Shown here: positions 12,692 to 24,122 of the stretch, one piece after another
Numbering within the stretch: the stretch's first letter is position 1
How the letters are laid out: the number at the start of each line of letters is the position of its first letter
NCBI RefSeq assembly: GCF_964204865.1
Contig: NC_135259.1
Location: 930,001 to 994,000, forward strand
Length of the DNA stretch: 64,000 nt
Direction: 5' to 3'
Origin: Styela clava
Lineage: Eukaryota; Chordata; Ascidiacea; Stolidobranchia; Styelidae
Translations under genes and position numbers: made by a program
Notes under the pieces: model-generated
Seen by the model: the letters and a program-made list of their open reading frames with translations, nothing else
What the model was told of the DNA's origin: nothing
Database searches by the model: none

Positions 12692-13329
12692 GCTAAAGTA
12701 TGTTTCACGATTATGGCGTGATTATTTCGGCATTCCACATACAAATGTCGGTTCTTTTAATCACGCGTGTATCAAGTCTTGCGCTCTGGTGGATATCGAT
12801 GTTTAATTTTTTTTTAATTTATTGCAGAACTGTGCGTTCTGTTTGACAAATTTGAAAACTACTGTGCGATCATTGGCGACGAGGCGCTGAGGAAAATTAT
12901 AGAAATGATTTTGCAATCTCCATCTCCAAATCAACTTTGTTTTAAATTTTTTCTTTCGTTCTGGATTTGATCTTCCTTATCGCCACTGTAAAATTGAAAA
13001 GTTACCAATATCTTTGCTACTGGCCCCTGGATTCGTTGTATTTTTCTGTCGTGTCTATGTTTTTGCAATAAATAGAACTTATGAAATGTCGTCACTGCGG
13101 ATCGGTAAAAGTTTCTAATATGATTGACCTAATGTTACTTCCTGGACTAGTATCAATGTTTCTAATTTTACAAAACGGCCTCCTGAAAAGTTAAAAATAA
13201 TGCGAAATCGGGGCACATTATGCTCATCAAGAAATTGAAACAATATCATATCCACTGGAAATAAATAAAAATATTATAACTCAAATATAACAGCCAATTT
13301 TGACGCCATTGTCCGTTAGCCGGGATTGT

Positions 13330-15105
13330 AGACTGATGCTCGTGTATCGTGCGCTGTGCTGTCCAAGCGTTTGATTCAACGATGCGCAAGTGACGCGCCG
13401 TGTTCAGGCCACGTGAGAACGGCCATTAGAGCAAGAAACTGTTACTCAAATATTCGAATATTTTTCCCAACCCGAACTAAACTAGCACTTATAGCCACGC
13501 GGACTGCCGACAAAGGCACCTTCATGACTATTCACAGAAAGTCATCCATCAATGAGGCGGAATCCTGACGCGGGGGGAGTAGCGTCAAAAACTAGTCCAA
13601 TGTCCGAATTCTCTAAAAACTGAGGAATATACATCCTTCTATCGCAGTAATCTGTGGGATTTTGCGCGGAATCAGCGTTAAGTGGAACGACCCTGGCAAT
13701 TCTTCTTGGAAAGCTTCGATATCATTTAACAGAATATGCCAAATTTGTACAGGGAATATTTACATTCCACATCTTCGAGTTGACGAGGAATTGAAATATT
13801 TTGAAAACTTATAGAATTACTTCACTTTGACCAACACTTCAGTCTCTTATTGTTGAATTTTTCATCCCAAGCATCAAGTATTGAACTTACAACAGCAAGG
13901 GCTTTTCTATTTGTGACAAAACCTGTGAACTCCTGGTGTTCAAGTATGAAGCAATCTCTCTCGCTTTCACAGTTCAGTCCCAAGCACTTTTAACAGTAAG
14001 TCTCTCGATATCTAAATCAATACTTGTGGAGAGACGATGAATGTATATCTCACGTGAAACTGATTTGGAATTCGAAATCCAATCTGTCGTCTTGAACCCG
14101 TTATTGTGTAACATTTCAATCACGTTCTTAGATGCTGATACCAATGAATCGACACTCTATTTCGAAGTAAGTAAGCAACGTAAAAGTCTATATCGATAAT
14201 TGATAATGCGCTACTAGGAAATTCATGTCCGCTATCGTACGTATCTCCCGTTAAACAACAAAAATTCGCCACATAAGATGAATCAACAGCTACGAGAGCA
14301 ATACGAGGCAATAATTTATACGCACATGGTTGTTTCCAGGAAAAACAGTTATTTGTACAGTTAAAAATTGCAGAATTAATATCATTTTTCAAAAATAGAA
14401 TAAATGAAGCATGGCTTTTATATTGACGTTTATAGCTGTCGGTCTTTTCAGAAAAGGAAAAAACACCCCGACGCGATTATTTATTGAATCGTTGTTTCTT
14501 TGTAAGACTTTTGAATCTCATACGAGCTGCGTGTTTGTTTAGTGACTTTCCGCAATTTCCATTCAACTCCATAAAACCAAATTCATCATGACGGCCAAAT
14601 AAATTAATTTTACTGTTCGTGAAAATATATTCTCGTCTATCTTCGAAGGACTCCCTATGCGAAAAATTGTTTGCCGTGCCTACAGATTCGCTGGACCAAT
14701 TTTATCCGATTTGCTCTTGTAGCATGGTATAATGGTCACGTAATCCGCAATGCATCAAATTTGAAATTGTCTTATTGTCAATACTTGTACGCAAATTTCC
14801 GATCAAGTCCAACCAAGAGAAGATTCAATTTCTATTGGTTCACGTTGTCGACCGACTCCATGCAAAACCTGGAAGAACACTATGAGATTATCTGCCGCGA
14901 TTAAAGTCATAGCTTGATTCGCTTCAATATCGGCCAACGGAAAATCCTGCAAGTGAGGCATATATTGAACTTTTTTAAGCATGCTATCTGAATGTGGTCT
15001 TTGTGACTCGATCACAAACACGTTGTTCAACGCCAATATTCGTCGTAACCAGATTTCACCGACAATATTACTACTTCTGTATCTTGCGAAACGCCTTTGT
15101 TTCAT
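13330..15105 (-). pseudogene. BEL/Pao pol relic, minus strand (protease end to RNase H linker)
   Basis: Three landmarks follow in Pol order on the minus strand. At 15105-14803, HLQDFPLAD (residues 51-59) and a terminal SLGWT mark the stretch after the protease. At 14392-14120, GHEFPSSAL is followed by DFYVAYLL (69-76), the RT active-site strand. The two catalytic aspartates of YVDD are read as A73 and Y74, each one base change away from Asp. At 13983-13740 comes the linker that ends in ISIPRQL. Many stops and frameshifts separate these pieces, and the fingers part of the RT is not recognisable. It is the pol partner of the gag relic at 15425-15190. Confidence 0.78.
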
Positions 15106-15189
15106 AAAGTGTCAGTGCTAACACGGGTATGGTTTATTTTTACTAGACCAAGTTTTCGTTTCGATTCATGATGTATATATAATTAAGAT

Positions 15190-15425
15190 TTGACTAGCAG
15201 AGTCTACCACAGCGATAACTTATTCAGAAAAGCCCAATGGATCCTTCACTACAACTAGCAAAAGCTGAAACTGGACACCACGTCTGAAACATTTGCATTG
15301 GCAACGCTGTTTGTATGAGTAGAGACATTGCGATGATTGTTAGCATTTGATCTTCTTGTAAAGATCCGCAGGCCATGGATCACTGAATGATGCTCACCCG
15401 AACAAGCGCGACACATGTTAGGAAA
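15190..15425 (-). pseudogene. BEL/Pao gag zinc-knuckle relic in block C
   Basis: Minus-strand reading from about 15420 gives CRACSGEHHSVIHG, the second knuckle of the gag relic seen at 5955-6353, here with both histidines kept. The first knuckle is lost because sequence left of a junction near 15425 is missing relative to block B. The frame then degenerates toward the pol relic. Confidence 0.65.
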
Positions 15426-16499
15426 TCTACACCTATCCTACAAAACAATCTAAACAGAAAGCTAAACTTACATGATCTGTTAACCTTTTGATTTCTGCCC
15501 ATCTCCTCTTCTCTGAATGTATTTAAGTCGATTTTTAATAGTCCACAATTTTCAAGTAATGTGGGTAAATGTGCGGACGTTGCTTGTATCGCTTTTAATC
15601 TGAATTAAAAGAACAAAAGTTAAATGATTTGGGACATTCATTATGACGTCACAAAACAGAATAAAGATGAATTTTAAAACTAATAAAAGCCTAGCCCTGA
15701 ATAATAAAAAGGTTGGTTGTTGTAAACTGCTTGTCTGCGGATATCTGACTTTGGTCAGACAAAAGGTTACAAAAATACATTTTTGTTATCGTGCAGCAGG
15801 ACTCTCGAATAAATAACGTCCTTGAAATATTGTAACAGAACCGATTCGCACAAAACAGATGATAGCTGTGAACTCGAAATAGTCAGTGGTGTATTTATGA
15901 CTGTTGCCCACAACTTCAAGAACATACACCTTACATTTCAATAAAGCAACATAACGCTGGTCTACTCATTAATTTTCCTTTAACCAACGGTTGTGACTTT
16001 CCCGGTTTCAAATCGACACCGCTGAGAAGCAACAAGGTGGAAGCAGATAGAAAATGCACAACTATTACATTTGCTAACTTTCTGAAGAATGGGTTGTTAA
16101 TTAATACTAAAGGGAGATTTGAAGATCATCGAATGCGGACAACTAAGATTGATAATGCCAAGCCAGTGAGGGAGAAAAAGTGTACTCGCTGTAAGAAATG
16201 TTTCCTCATTTTAATTATGGTCACTAGGTTGTGTTCCAGAAAAGTGTATCGTAATATATATTTTTTGCAATCATGCCAGTCTTGCGATAATCGTTCAATT
16301 TTACAAGCGTAGTACATTCGTATTCAGCTAAATGGAGTGATTATTATCCTAAATTTGATATTAATAATTATTTCCACATAATATTCCTATGGTTAATACA
16401 TGAGAAGTCCCAAATAAATATTTTATTGAGCCAACTTGGCTGTATATTCTGACCAATAATCTGGCATCTGTATATTCTCCCGCACGCCGCTCTCTTCTT

Positions 16500-16968
16500 G
16501 AGGCGCAGTTCTTACCACTTCATGGCAGCTCCTGCCACGAACGAACCGCGGCAGCTCTTGCCATGGTTTTATAGCGCTATTCTGTATTCAGTAATCAGTA
16601 TTAACGGTATATTCACAAACTAATGTACCAAATTCTAATTGATCACGCGGAATTATATCTACTTAAATCCTAACCCTAACCCCAAATCCATCAAGACTGT
16701 ATCCATAAGAAAAACGTTCCAACTTACCCAATATTTGTCACCCTAAGGGACAGCCCTGTCCTTACGGCCCACCTGCCGCGGTTACGGCAGCAAAATTTTA
16801 CCTGCCATTGGTTTTCAATTTGCTGCCGCGGTAACGGCAGCTCGACATTGGTTTGTGGCAGCTAAAAAGTCAGTCGCCATAGGTTTGGCCGTAGCGGCCA
16901 TGGTATGGAAATACCGCCATGGTTTTGCGGCAGCTGCAGACGCCATAGAATACTTAAAACTGCACTTG
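16500..16968. repeat. GC-rich inverted-repeat segment inside the 5' LTR
   Basis: It is flanked by the 8-bp direct repeat CTCTTCTT (16492-16499, 16969-16976) and absent from the 3' LTR. Between 16770 and 16930 it holds several short palindromes built on CTGCCGCGG, ACGGCAGC and CCATGG, much richer in G+C than the surroundings. It is either an insertion with an 8-bp target duplication or a native LTR part that the 3' LTR lost between the direct repeats. I cannot decide which. Confidence 0.55.
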
Positions 16969-17179
16969 CTCTTCTTTCTGTGATTTTAGTGAGCGCACCT
17001 CTGTATAAGTATAAGTTTATTTCGACTCCATAATCAGCAAAACAATAAAATGAATGGTAAAAATAAATAAATAAAAACTGATTATGAAATCAGGAGAGCG
17101 AACAAAACCTTAGATAAGGTTTAAAACGTACAGAATGTATATACAGATATAAGATGGAAGGTTTTGCCAAGAAGATGTG

Positions 17180-18242
17180 GTAACGTACGTTACCGGTACC
17201 ATATTATCGCCACTTTTTACAATCCATTTACTATTACAATCCATCCGAAGTCTATCTACTTCTGGTTATAATTTCTCTATATTGTCTCTGAACATTAGCT
17301 ACCGATGGGAGGAAAAAATGCCGACGGCAGCGAGTCGCGAAATGAATTTGCTATGGCGACACCTCACGAATATAGTGGAAATGTGGGTATGGCGATAATA
17401 GGAACTACGATCATCCTATTATCGCCACTTATGTCAAACTTTTTTTTCAATAGCTTTTCTCTTTAAATACATACCTAATCATTTGCTCTGAAATTTTCAA
17501 TGATTAAAGAGTGTTGCTGCTGCTAGAAGGTTATTACTTTTATTTATTTCAAACATTTATCGATTTATGTAGGCCCTACGAGATTTGTTTTTCACTTCAA
17601 AGTTATATATGATGATGTCATCAAAATTAAAAAATTGCGTATCGTAGCATGGTGGTTCGGCGATCTGGCGGTCAGCGAAATCGGGAGTTTTTTTTAAATG
17701 AGATTACCGTTACTGTGAAAGATTTGATAACAATTCGTTTTAATGTTTGTCCTCACATTACCGGTATTGAGCATTGCTGTTTTGTTTTTTCACGATTTTT
17801 CCGGTTCTCCCTTCTGGCGGGCCAAAATTTTTTTATCCTATTATCGCCACCCTGCGGATACAATAATTAACAACAGCACGATATTTACAAACACTTCCCA
17901 TTTCAAACTTGATTCAACGTCGATCTAACACTGACTGACAAAAACTAAAATAAATAAACACTGTCGCGCTATTTTGAGCTGCTAATTAGTAATTACCGCC
18001 CTCCCAAAAAGTTGGCCGAGCGTGATATCAGCTGATTTTTACATTTTACAAAAATGTATGTTTTTATTGAAATGTTTTTACGCCACCGGGTGACAGAATA
18101 TGTTAAATATTTATCACTTACGACGTCGCAATCCGAGAACAACTCATATTCAGCGCTATCTGAAAGTGCGACTGCAGCAGGGCGATTCTGAAGGCGTGTG
18201 GTGAAAATTGGCGAGTGGCGATAATAGGGTAACGTACGTTAC
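17180..18242. mobile_element. DNA-transposon-like element with palindromic ends
   Basis: Both ends are the 14-bp perfect palindrome GTAACGTACGTTAC, followed inward within a few bases by TATTATCGCCAC (17202-17213) and its complement (18215-18226). The 12-base motif occurs three more times inside (17391-17402 reversed, 17417-17428, 17839-17850), the first two forming a hairpin. The flanks share GTG, so a 3-bp target duplication is possible. No transposase is visible. The frames at 17177-17398 and 17649-17870 have no signature I recognise. Confidence 0.65.
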
Positions 18243-18562
18243 GTGTTCACTCACCTAAAATAATTGAAATATTTCACACACGCACCCACACAACCATATA
18301 GAAGTTATTAAGTAAAGGGAACATGAAAAATTACATACTGGTAGTTAATGAAAAATAAATAAATAAAAATTACTTGCCACACCATATTAATAAATTTATG
18401 GTGATTGCCACTGCCAAATTGATCAATTTTGTAAATGGGAGTGAACAGTAAAGATAAACTTTTATAAAAAAATATATTGTCAAGCTGATTATAGATGGAG
18501 TCAAATGCCAAAATGCCCAACCAAAGTTGCCAGAATTGGGTGCATGAAGAGGTGGGCTAGAC

Positions 18563-19954
18563 CAGGGGTTCTCAAACTTTTGGTGTTGCGGAGCCCTTGA
18601 AAGGTTGAATATTATTCGCGGAGCCCCAAAATAAATGTTAAAATTTTACTTTCAGATTAATATTCCTGAGCAAGTTAAAAGTACTTTACTTATTTTGAAT
18701 GCTGAACCCTTTTTAATAGGGTTAACACAAGTCATAGATAAATCTAAATTTCAAACATAATATACTAAAGCTGTAAATTTGACACTTGACCAACATATTG
18801 ATAAATTAGGGGGCGAATCTTTTCCCTTTTGACATTGAAAGACTTAAAAGGCCGCTAATAACGTGCGCGATATCATTTTGTTACAATCGCCGATTTTTTT
18901 TCGTCAGCATGGCGTGTTTTTGAACCTTTAAACATCTTTACGCCGGTGTTTATTCTCCCTAAATCAAAAATTTTCCTTTGGCATATACATGTATTGTTAC
19001 ACAATGACGACGTTAATTGCTTTTTGTTCTCGTGGGGAAGTATGAGTTTAATGTGAAAAACATGTTACCATATTATAGTCATCGGCGATGAAAGGCTAAA
19101 AATAATAATTAATAAAGAGGTAAATCCGCAACTCAAATTTCTTAATCGAAAAACGCCTTCTAAAATATTAAAACTGAAACTTAAAATGGAAGATCACACG
19201 TTTCGTTTTCAGCAGACTCACCTCAGATTGAAAACGCTTTTATAGACATTGTAAATCATAAAATTTGGTGTTATATTAGGTTTTCATCGTAGTAACTGCG
19301 AAATCGAAACACAGTCAATTGTGAGCGCGATCCGCGATGTACCTTTTTTCATTCTGAAACTACCGGCAGAGCCGAATGCAATAAAATAAATTTCAATTGT
19401 TCGTATTTTGCCCAAATATTGTGATTTTTTAAACGGCGATATCTTGCTTAAAAATAATCTCAAGTGCAAAAGAACAAATCAAGTTTGACAAATCCCAAGA
19501 TCGCAAAAATACGACTCCAATTTATTTATAGTTGGCAGTTTATCACATATTTCATGTTATTTTAGAATAGTATTTTCATTTTAGTAATCCTAATAGTAAT
19601 CTCGAACCAAACGTGAGTAACGATGAGACACGTTAAATGCTCGCATCGGTCATGGATTGAATATTTTACGCAACAGAAATCTCGTTATCCGTTTTTTTAA
19701 TCGCGAAGAATGTTGCGCGGAAATTTCCGATTCTAATTTTGAACCACCTGCCTCTTAAGAATCCTGGCTGGGCTCCTGCTTATAAATAATGTCATTTTTT
19801 AATTCCGCCTCTTTACCATATTTCGAGGCTATATTGTTGTCAGATTTTATCAATGCTGTTATTGCTTCTTTGAACAGTTACAAAATTTTGAGTCAGTATT
19901 TTGAAGAGTTCGCGGAGCCCTGGGGCTCCGTACGGAGCACTTTGAGAACCTATG
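18563..19954. mobile_element. Non-autonomous hAT element (family hAT-4), absent from the second copy
   Basis: The ends are CAGGGGTTCTCAAAC and the complement of CTTTGAGAACCTATG. The 8-bp flanks are GGCTAGAC/GGCTAAAC (18555-18562, 19955-19962). The duplicated locus has the clean single site GGCTAGAC at 58658-58665, so this insertion is younger than the duplication or differs between haplotypes. Sub-terminal CGCGGAGCCC repeats occur at both ends. No transposase fragment is recognised in the 1.39 kb. Confidence 0.93.
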
Positions 19955-20910
19955 GGCTAAACCACTTCATTGCCCAAACTAGAGCCTATTATTGCCAAAT
20001 TATAGTCCAGATTGTAATAAGTATTTAAATCTATCAGTAACTTTATAAGAATGAGTAATTATAATTAATTAAGGTAGAAAGACAGGGTATAGGAATATGT
20101 TGGTTGCTAAGGTTATAAGGTTTTTTTTTTCCATTCTTAGATATTGACTTCTGCAAGGATAGAGGAATTAGGAATAAAGGAATTAGTATTGTTATTTCAC
20201 AGGATCATTTCTTCATTTAATTATTGTGGCGTAATAGATGTCAATTCAAGTTTATCCTGGATAAGACATCAGCCTGCGAATTTTGTTGTTGTAGACACCA
20301 TTTATATTCAATAAACTAGCCATTGTATTGATCATCACGGAACGACCTGAAAAACAGATAATAAATCTGCGAGTAGGATATTCAAAGGTTACATATTTGG
20401 AAACAGCACTACCCTACACTTTTGTTTAGAATTAATTATTATTTCGAGTAGATATTGATTATTAGTTATCTATCTTTAATAAAACGCTAGTTCAAAGACC
20501 AGAGTTGAAATATGGTTGGGACACAGGGTGAATTCCTCGCAAACCATGCAGAAACTCTCAAACCACCCTGACCATTCGTATGTTGGCCTTCACATTAACT
20601 TCACAGCAGAACGTGTTTCTAAGCCCCGGAATTTGTCAATTTGTAAGTCGTATTTTTCATGTTTGTTTTATTTATTTAGCTAATATTTGGAGTGATGATC
20701 ATAAATTAGATTAAATTGTGTGTAATTACTGGAATAAACTGACTCATCGATGTTCATTAATACTGCGATAATGCAATAAGTCAAAGCAACAAATGTTGGA
20801 TGAACAATTTGGGATCGGGCTTTTTAAGTATTTCTGGTGTTACTAGCACATTGGATCACACGATATCACTCCACATCATAGTTAGGTGATAGCACCGCTT
20901 ATTACCTACA

Positions 20911-20968
20911 TATTGGATTTAATCTAAATTTGACGTGTGCAACACTAACTGAACTAAACTATTAGACT
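20911..20968 (+). promoter_or_regulatory. Leader with candidate primer-binding site
   Basis: Immediately after the 5' LTR the sequence reads TAT and then TGGATTTAATCTAAATTTG from 20914. A tRNA-primed element carries a complement of the tRNA 3' end, beginning TGG, at this place. I cannot name the tRNA. The gag start codon follows at 20969. Confidence 0.4.
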
Positions 20969-23007
20969 ATGGCATCTACAAATGATGAACCTACACAAGC
21001 ATTCAAGCAGCAATGTGAAGTACATTCTCAAAATGTGGCAGATCTATGTCACGAACTGTCAACACTTCTATCCGATATTAAGAACAATGTACTTGTCGTA
21101 AAAGTCGAAGAAAATTTGGACATTGCATTAAATTCATGGCAAACATTGCAAAAATATATTTCTCCTGGAACTGATGGTGCATCTGTCCCGGTTGCATAAG
21201 AAGAAATTGAAACGGCTAAATTACAACTGGCAAGGGCTGAAGAGACTCAAAGGCTGTGGGACATAAAATACCAGAGATATTTAGAGTCTTGTGTGACATC
21301 AAGTCGAAGTAAATCACACAAAAGTAAAAAATCTCGTCACTCTCATCAATCTCTTTCATCAATGTCATCTGTTTCAAGTCTAGCAAAGGCACGTTTAATT
21401 GAACTAGCAGCTGCTGAAAAAGTTGAGCAAGCACAAGCACAGTTGGCTCAATCTAGACTACAAGCAGAATTCAATCAACGTCAAGCTGAATTGCAACTCG
21501 AAATATCCTTGAGAAATGCCCAGCTACAAATGGAAAAAGCTCAAGTAATAGCTACAGCAAGTAGTGTCCGATCTTCAAGGCATAGCTTCCGCCATTCGCA
21601 AACTACTAGCATCTCACCACCACCTGTGTTACAAATCAGAGACTACGCTGTGGATTCTATCCCTGTTACATCACAAAGTGTTTTGATGCACCCTGTGTCT
21701 AACTGTGTTACCACTGCTGACATACCAACCCATATTACCACTCGCCCGAGTGAACCAATGTTGTCTATGGGCCCGGCAATTGCAACAAGTTCTGGTCATT
21801 TGCATTCCCATCAACCCATGTTCTCTAGCTCTCCAGCTTCCCCTGCGAAACTGGCAGACAATGGCTTTCTTCAAAGCACTAGCGGAATGCAAATATACAC
21901 AAGCTCAGCAGCTATCACAGTCAGTCACAGCTAAATCCACTCACAAGAAATTTTTATCCACAAGTTGGTATGTCTGTGAACACAAGAGCACCTGAACTAT
22001 TGCAAAGCCATTCCACCAGGCCTGTGATGTCAACACTACCACGGCAAGGTTTGATGCCATCATATGAATTTCCTTCGTACAACATAAACCGTCCAGCTAC
22101 TAATGTTCAACCAAGGAACGCAGCTAGCAAGGATGATTTATTTGCACTTATGCAAACAGTGCGTCAAGGGTTCACTTTGCCTAAGCTAGATCCAATTACA
22201 TTTGATGGTAACCCTGAGTATTATCATTCATTCATCCAAGGCTTCGAAAACATGATTGATAGACATCCATATCCGCCTGATGTGAAGTTAGCACAGCTCA
22301 TTCAAATGTGTAAAGGAAGGGCGAAAGACGCAATCAAGCATCTGGTTGTGATAGCACCTGCAGCAGAAGGTATGGCAAGAAAGACTTTGGAATTCAGATT
22401 CGGAAATCAAACTTTGGTGATTGAAGCAATTATAAAGCAGCTCACTGCTGGTCCTCAGCTAAAGGCTAACGATGCTGAAGCGCTTTATGACCTTGCTGTG
22501 AAGATGAGAAATTGTTATACTTTCTCATTGGAAGAAGGAACACATTCTTGATGCACAATCGTATCTGCGAGACATCTTTGATCGATTGCCATATCATGTA
22601 CAAATGGACTATCTCAGAGATGAATCATGGAAAAATGGTCCTATTCCATCCTACATGCATTTACTAGAATATGTTGAAAGAAGAGCTCACCTGAGCAACA
22701 CATTTTATGGTCGATTCATGGCCGAACGCTATGTCAAAAGTAGGCAGCAGGTTAACCCTAGACCTCGCTCAGCTAAGACATACACAACCACAAGTTCTAC
22801 AATTGCAACTACAAGGGAAAAGAAAAGTGACAACAAATTCACCAAGAACACTCAAATTCAATGTCTATGTTGTGGTGATTCACACTTTCTGTATCACTGC
22901 ACGAAGTTCAAAGATAAAGATACCAAAGAGAGACTTTTAGAGACTTCGTTCGAGAATACAAGGCATGCTTCAACTGTTTGCGTGCAGGACACAACGTAAA
23001 GGATTGC
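20969..23007 (+). pseudogene. gag: Pao-1 Gag (broken)
   Basis: Gag would form the particle and bind element RNA. From the ATG at 20969 there are 76 codons to a TAA at 21197. The same frame resumes to 21934 with a Ser/Lys/His-rich start and a long Ala/Gln/Glu coiled coil (roughly residues 20-85 from 21293). A frameshift leads to 21970-22551, containing LPKLDPITFDGNPEYYHSF, typical of the DUF1759 Gag domain. A 5-bp loss near 22516 breaks the frame here but not in the second copy. Knuckle one, C-x2-C-x3-H-x4-C (CLCCGDSHFLYHC), lies at 22861-22902. Knuckle two, CFNCLRAGHNVKDC, lies at 22966-23007 in a third frame. Confidence 0.88.
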
Positions 23008-24122
23008 AAGTTAACAACTGTGGAAAGAAACACCACACACTTCTTCATGATGACACCCTGTCTTCTCAGAAACCTGTTAATTCTAATGCAAAATCCAGTG
23101 GCTCAAATGGGCCCAGTGTGAGTAATGTGCATGCAAATTTTATTTCACCTAATATAGAAAATTATCCTGTGCGACTTATGGTTGTACCAGTCAAGGTTTC
23201 TGCTAATGATTCTGATTGTTATTCATTTACATATGCTTTCCTTGATTATGGCTCGTCACGTTCATTTTGCACCACTGATCTTGCTAAGAGCTTAGGCCTT
23301 CAAGGTGAAACTGAGGGGTGTACTATTCACACTGCCAGTGGTTCAAAGCCCCACTCAGGAAAGAGAGTATCTTTCACTATTACTGGTATTAACGAGCCTA
23401 ACGAAATATGTATAAATAATATTTTGACTTTGGATGGTATTCCTGATTTGCATGACTCTATCCCACATCAGGAAATAGTGGAACAGTATCCACACTTGCA
23501 TGGTTTATCTTTCCCCGAAGTAAATGGCACCATTAAAGTGCTGATAGGTTCTGATGTATTGGGACAATTTCCCATCTCAGACACATGTGTTGGTGAACAA
23601 GGCTCACCAACTGCTTACCATACAATGTTAGGTTGGGCTCTAGCAGGTCCTGACAAAAATGCTCAAATTTCAAATTGTGTCGATGTCAATTTTTTGAAAG
23701 CAGGTTATAGTTATGCAAATTCTATTGAGGAAAGTACTAATTTATCTATGTGTCATATTTGTGGTCATGATTTTGTTGATTTATATGCTGATCCATGTAC
23801 TACAGAGTTTTCTGTCGATGACAAGAAAGCATTGAGCATTATGGCAGATACAGTGAAAATGGTAAATGGTAGGTATCAAATTGCCTTACCCCGGGTATCT
23901 GATAATGTAACCCTTCCTAATAATCGTTTTATAGCTGAAAAGAGGCTAGTATATCTCAAGCGAAAATTCCTGAAAGACCCAAATCTTTTCCAAAAATACA
24001 AAGATAAAATACACGAATACACCAGAATGGTTATGCAGAATACTTACCCATACATGAATTGCCACACAGTAACAGAACATCATATTTCCAACATCACTAT
24101 ACTGGCCAAAAATTTCGGGTAG
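22965..24122 (+). pseudogene. pol: Pao-1 protease and pre-RT region
   Basis: An open frame of 385 codons. After a short out-of-frame start it holds an aspartic protease of retroviral type: FLDYGSSRSFC with D94-Y95-G96 (23244-23252). Active enzymes have Asp-Ser/Thr-Gly, so the tyrosine is unusual and probably disabling. LGWALAGP (near 23630) marks the end of the following segment, as in other BEL/Pao elements. A basic region, RLVYLKRKFLKDP, lies near 23945. The frame then slips around 24030, and the last 30 codons read out of frame; the RT continues in the frame starting at 24059. The ATG at 22965 is inside the gag knuckle and is not a credible native start. Confidence 0.85.

Larger units (their letters stand above)
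8862..16189. repeat. Block C, copy 1 (diverged A+B)
   Basis: Landmarks of block A recur in order: 2105/8955, 2661/9419, 3600/9668, 3790/9850, 4190/11070, 4560/11420, 5135/12830, 5190/14300. Block B then follows (6022/15187 to 8060/16095). Divergence is visible in every line. Block C keeps 1.4 kb of minus-strand pol that A has lost, and it carries two hAT insertions for which A shows the empty site. Stretches 9660-10030, 10880-11870 and 15430-16189 show no recognisable gene. Confidence 0.82.
16190..20910 (+). repeat. Pao-1 5' LTR, enlarged by insertions
   Basis: Three parts match the 633-bp 3' LTR: 16190-16499, about 16969-17003 and 20616-20910. Two extra stretches lie between them, 16500-16968 and 17004-20615. 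The second contains a palindrome-ended element (17180-18242) and a hAT (18563-19954). The remainder (17004-17179, 18243-18554 and 19963-20615) shows no coding signal. The polyadenylation-like AATAAA of the 3' LTR reads AATAAG here near 20776 after loss of one A. Confidence 0.88.

Noticed and set aside
16037..16317. Lys/Cys-rich 91-codon frame (also 55848-56123) as a gene
   Set aside because: It runs across the left boundary of the Pao-1 LTR at 16190, joining unrelated sequences, and overlaps a minus-strand frame.
16669..16684. CCTAACCCTAACCCC as a telomere-like tract
   Set aside because: Only two repeat units, lying inside an LTR; too short for an interstitial telomere.
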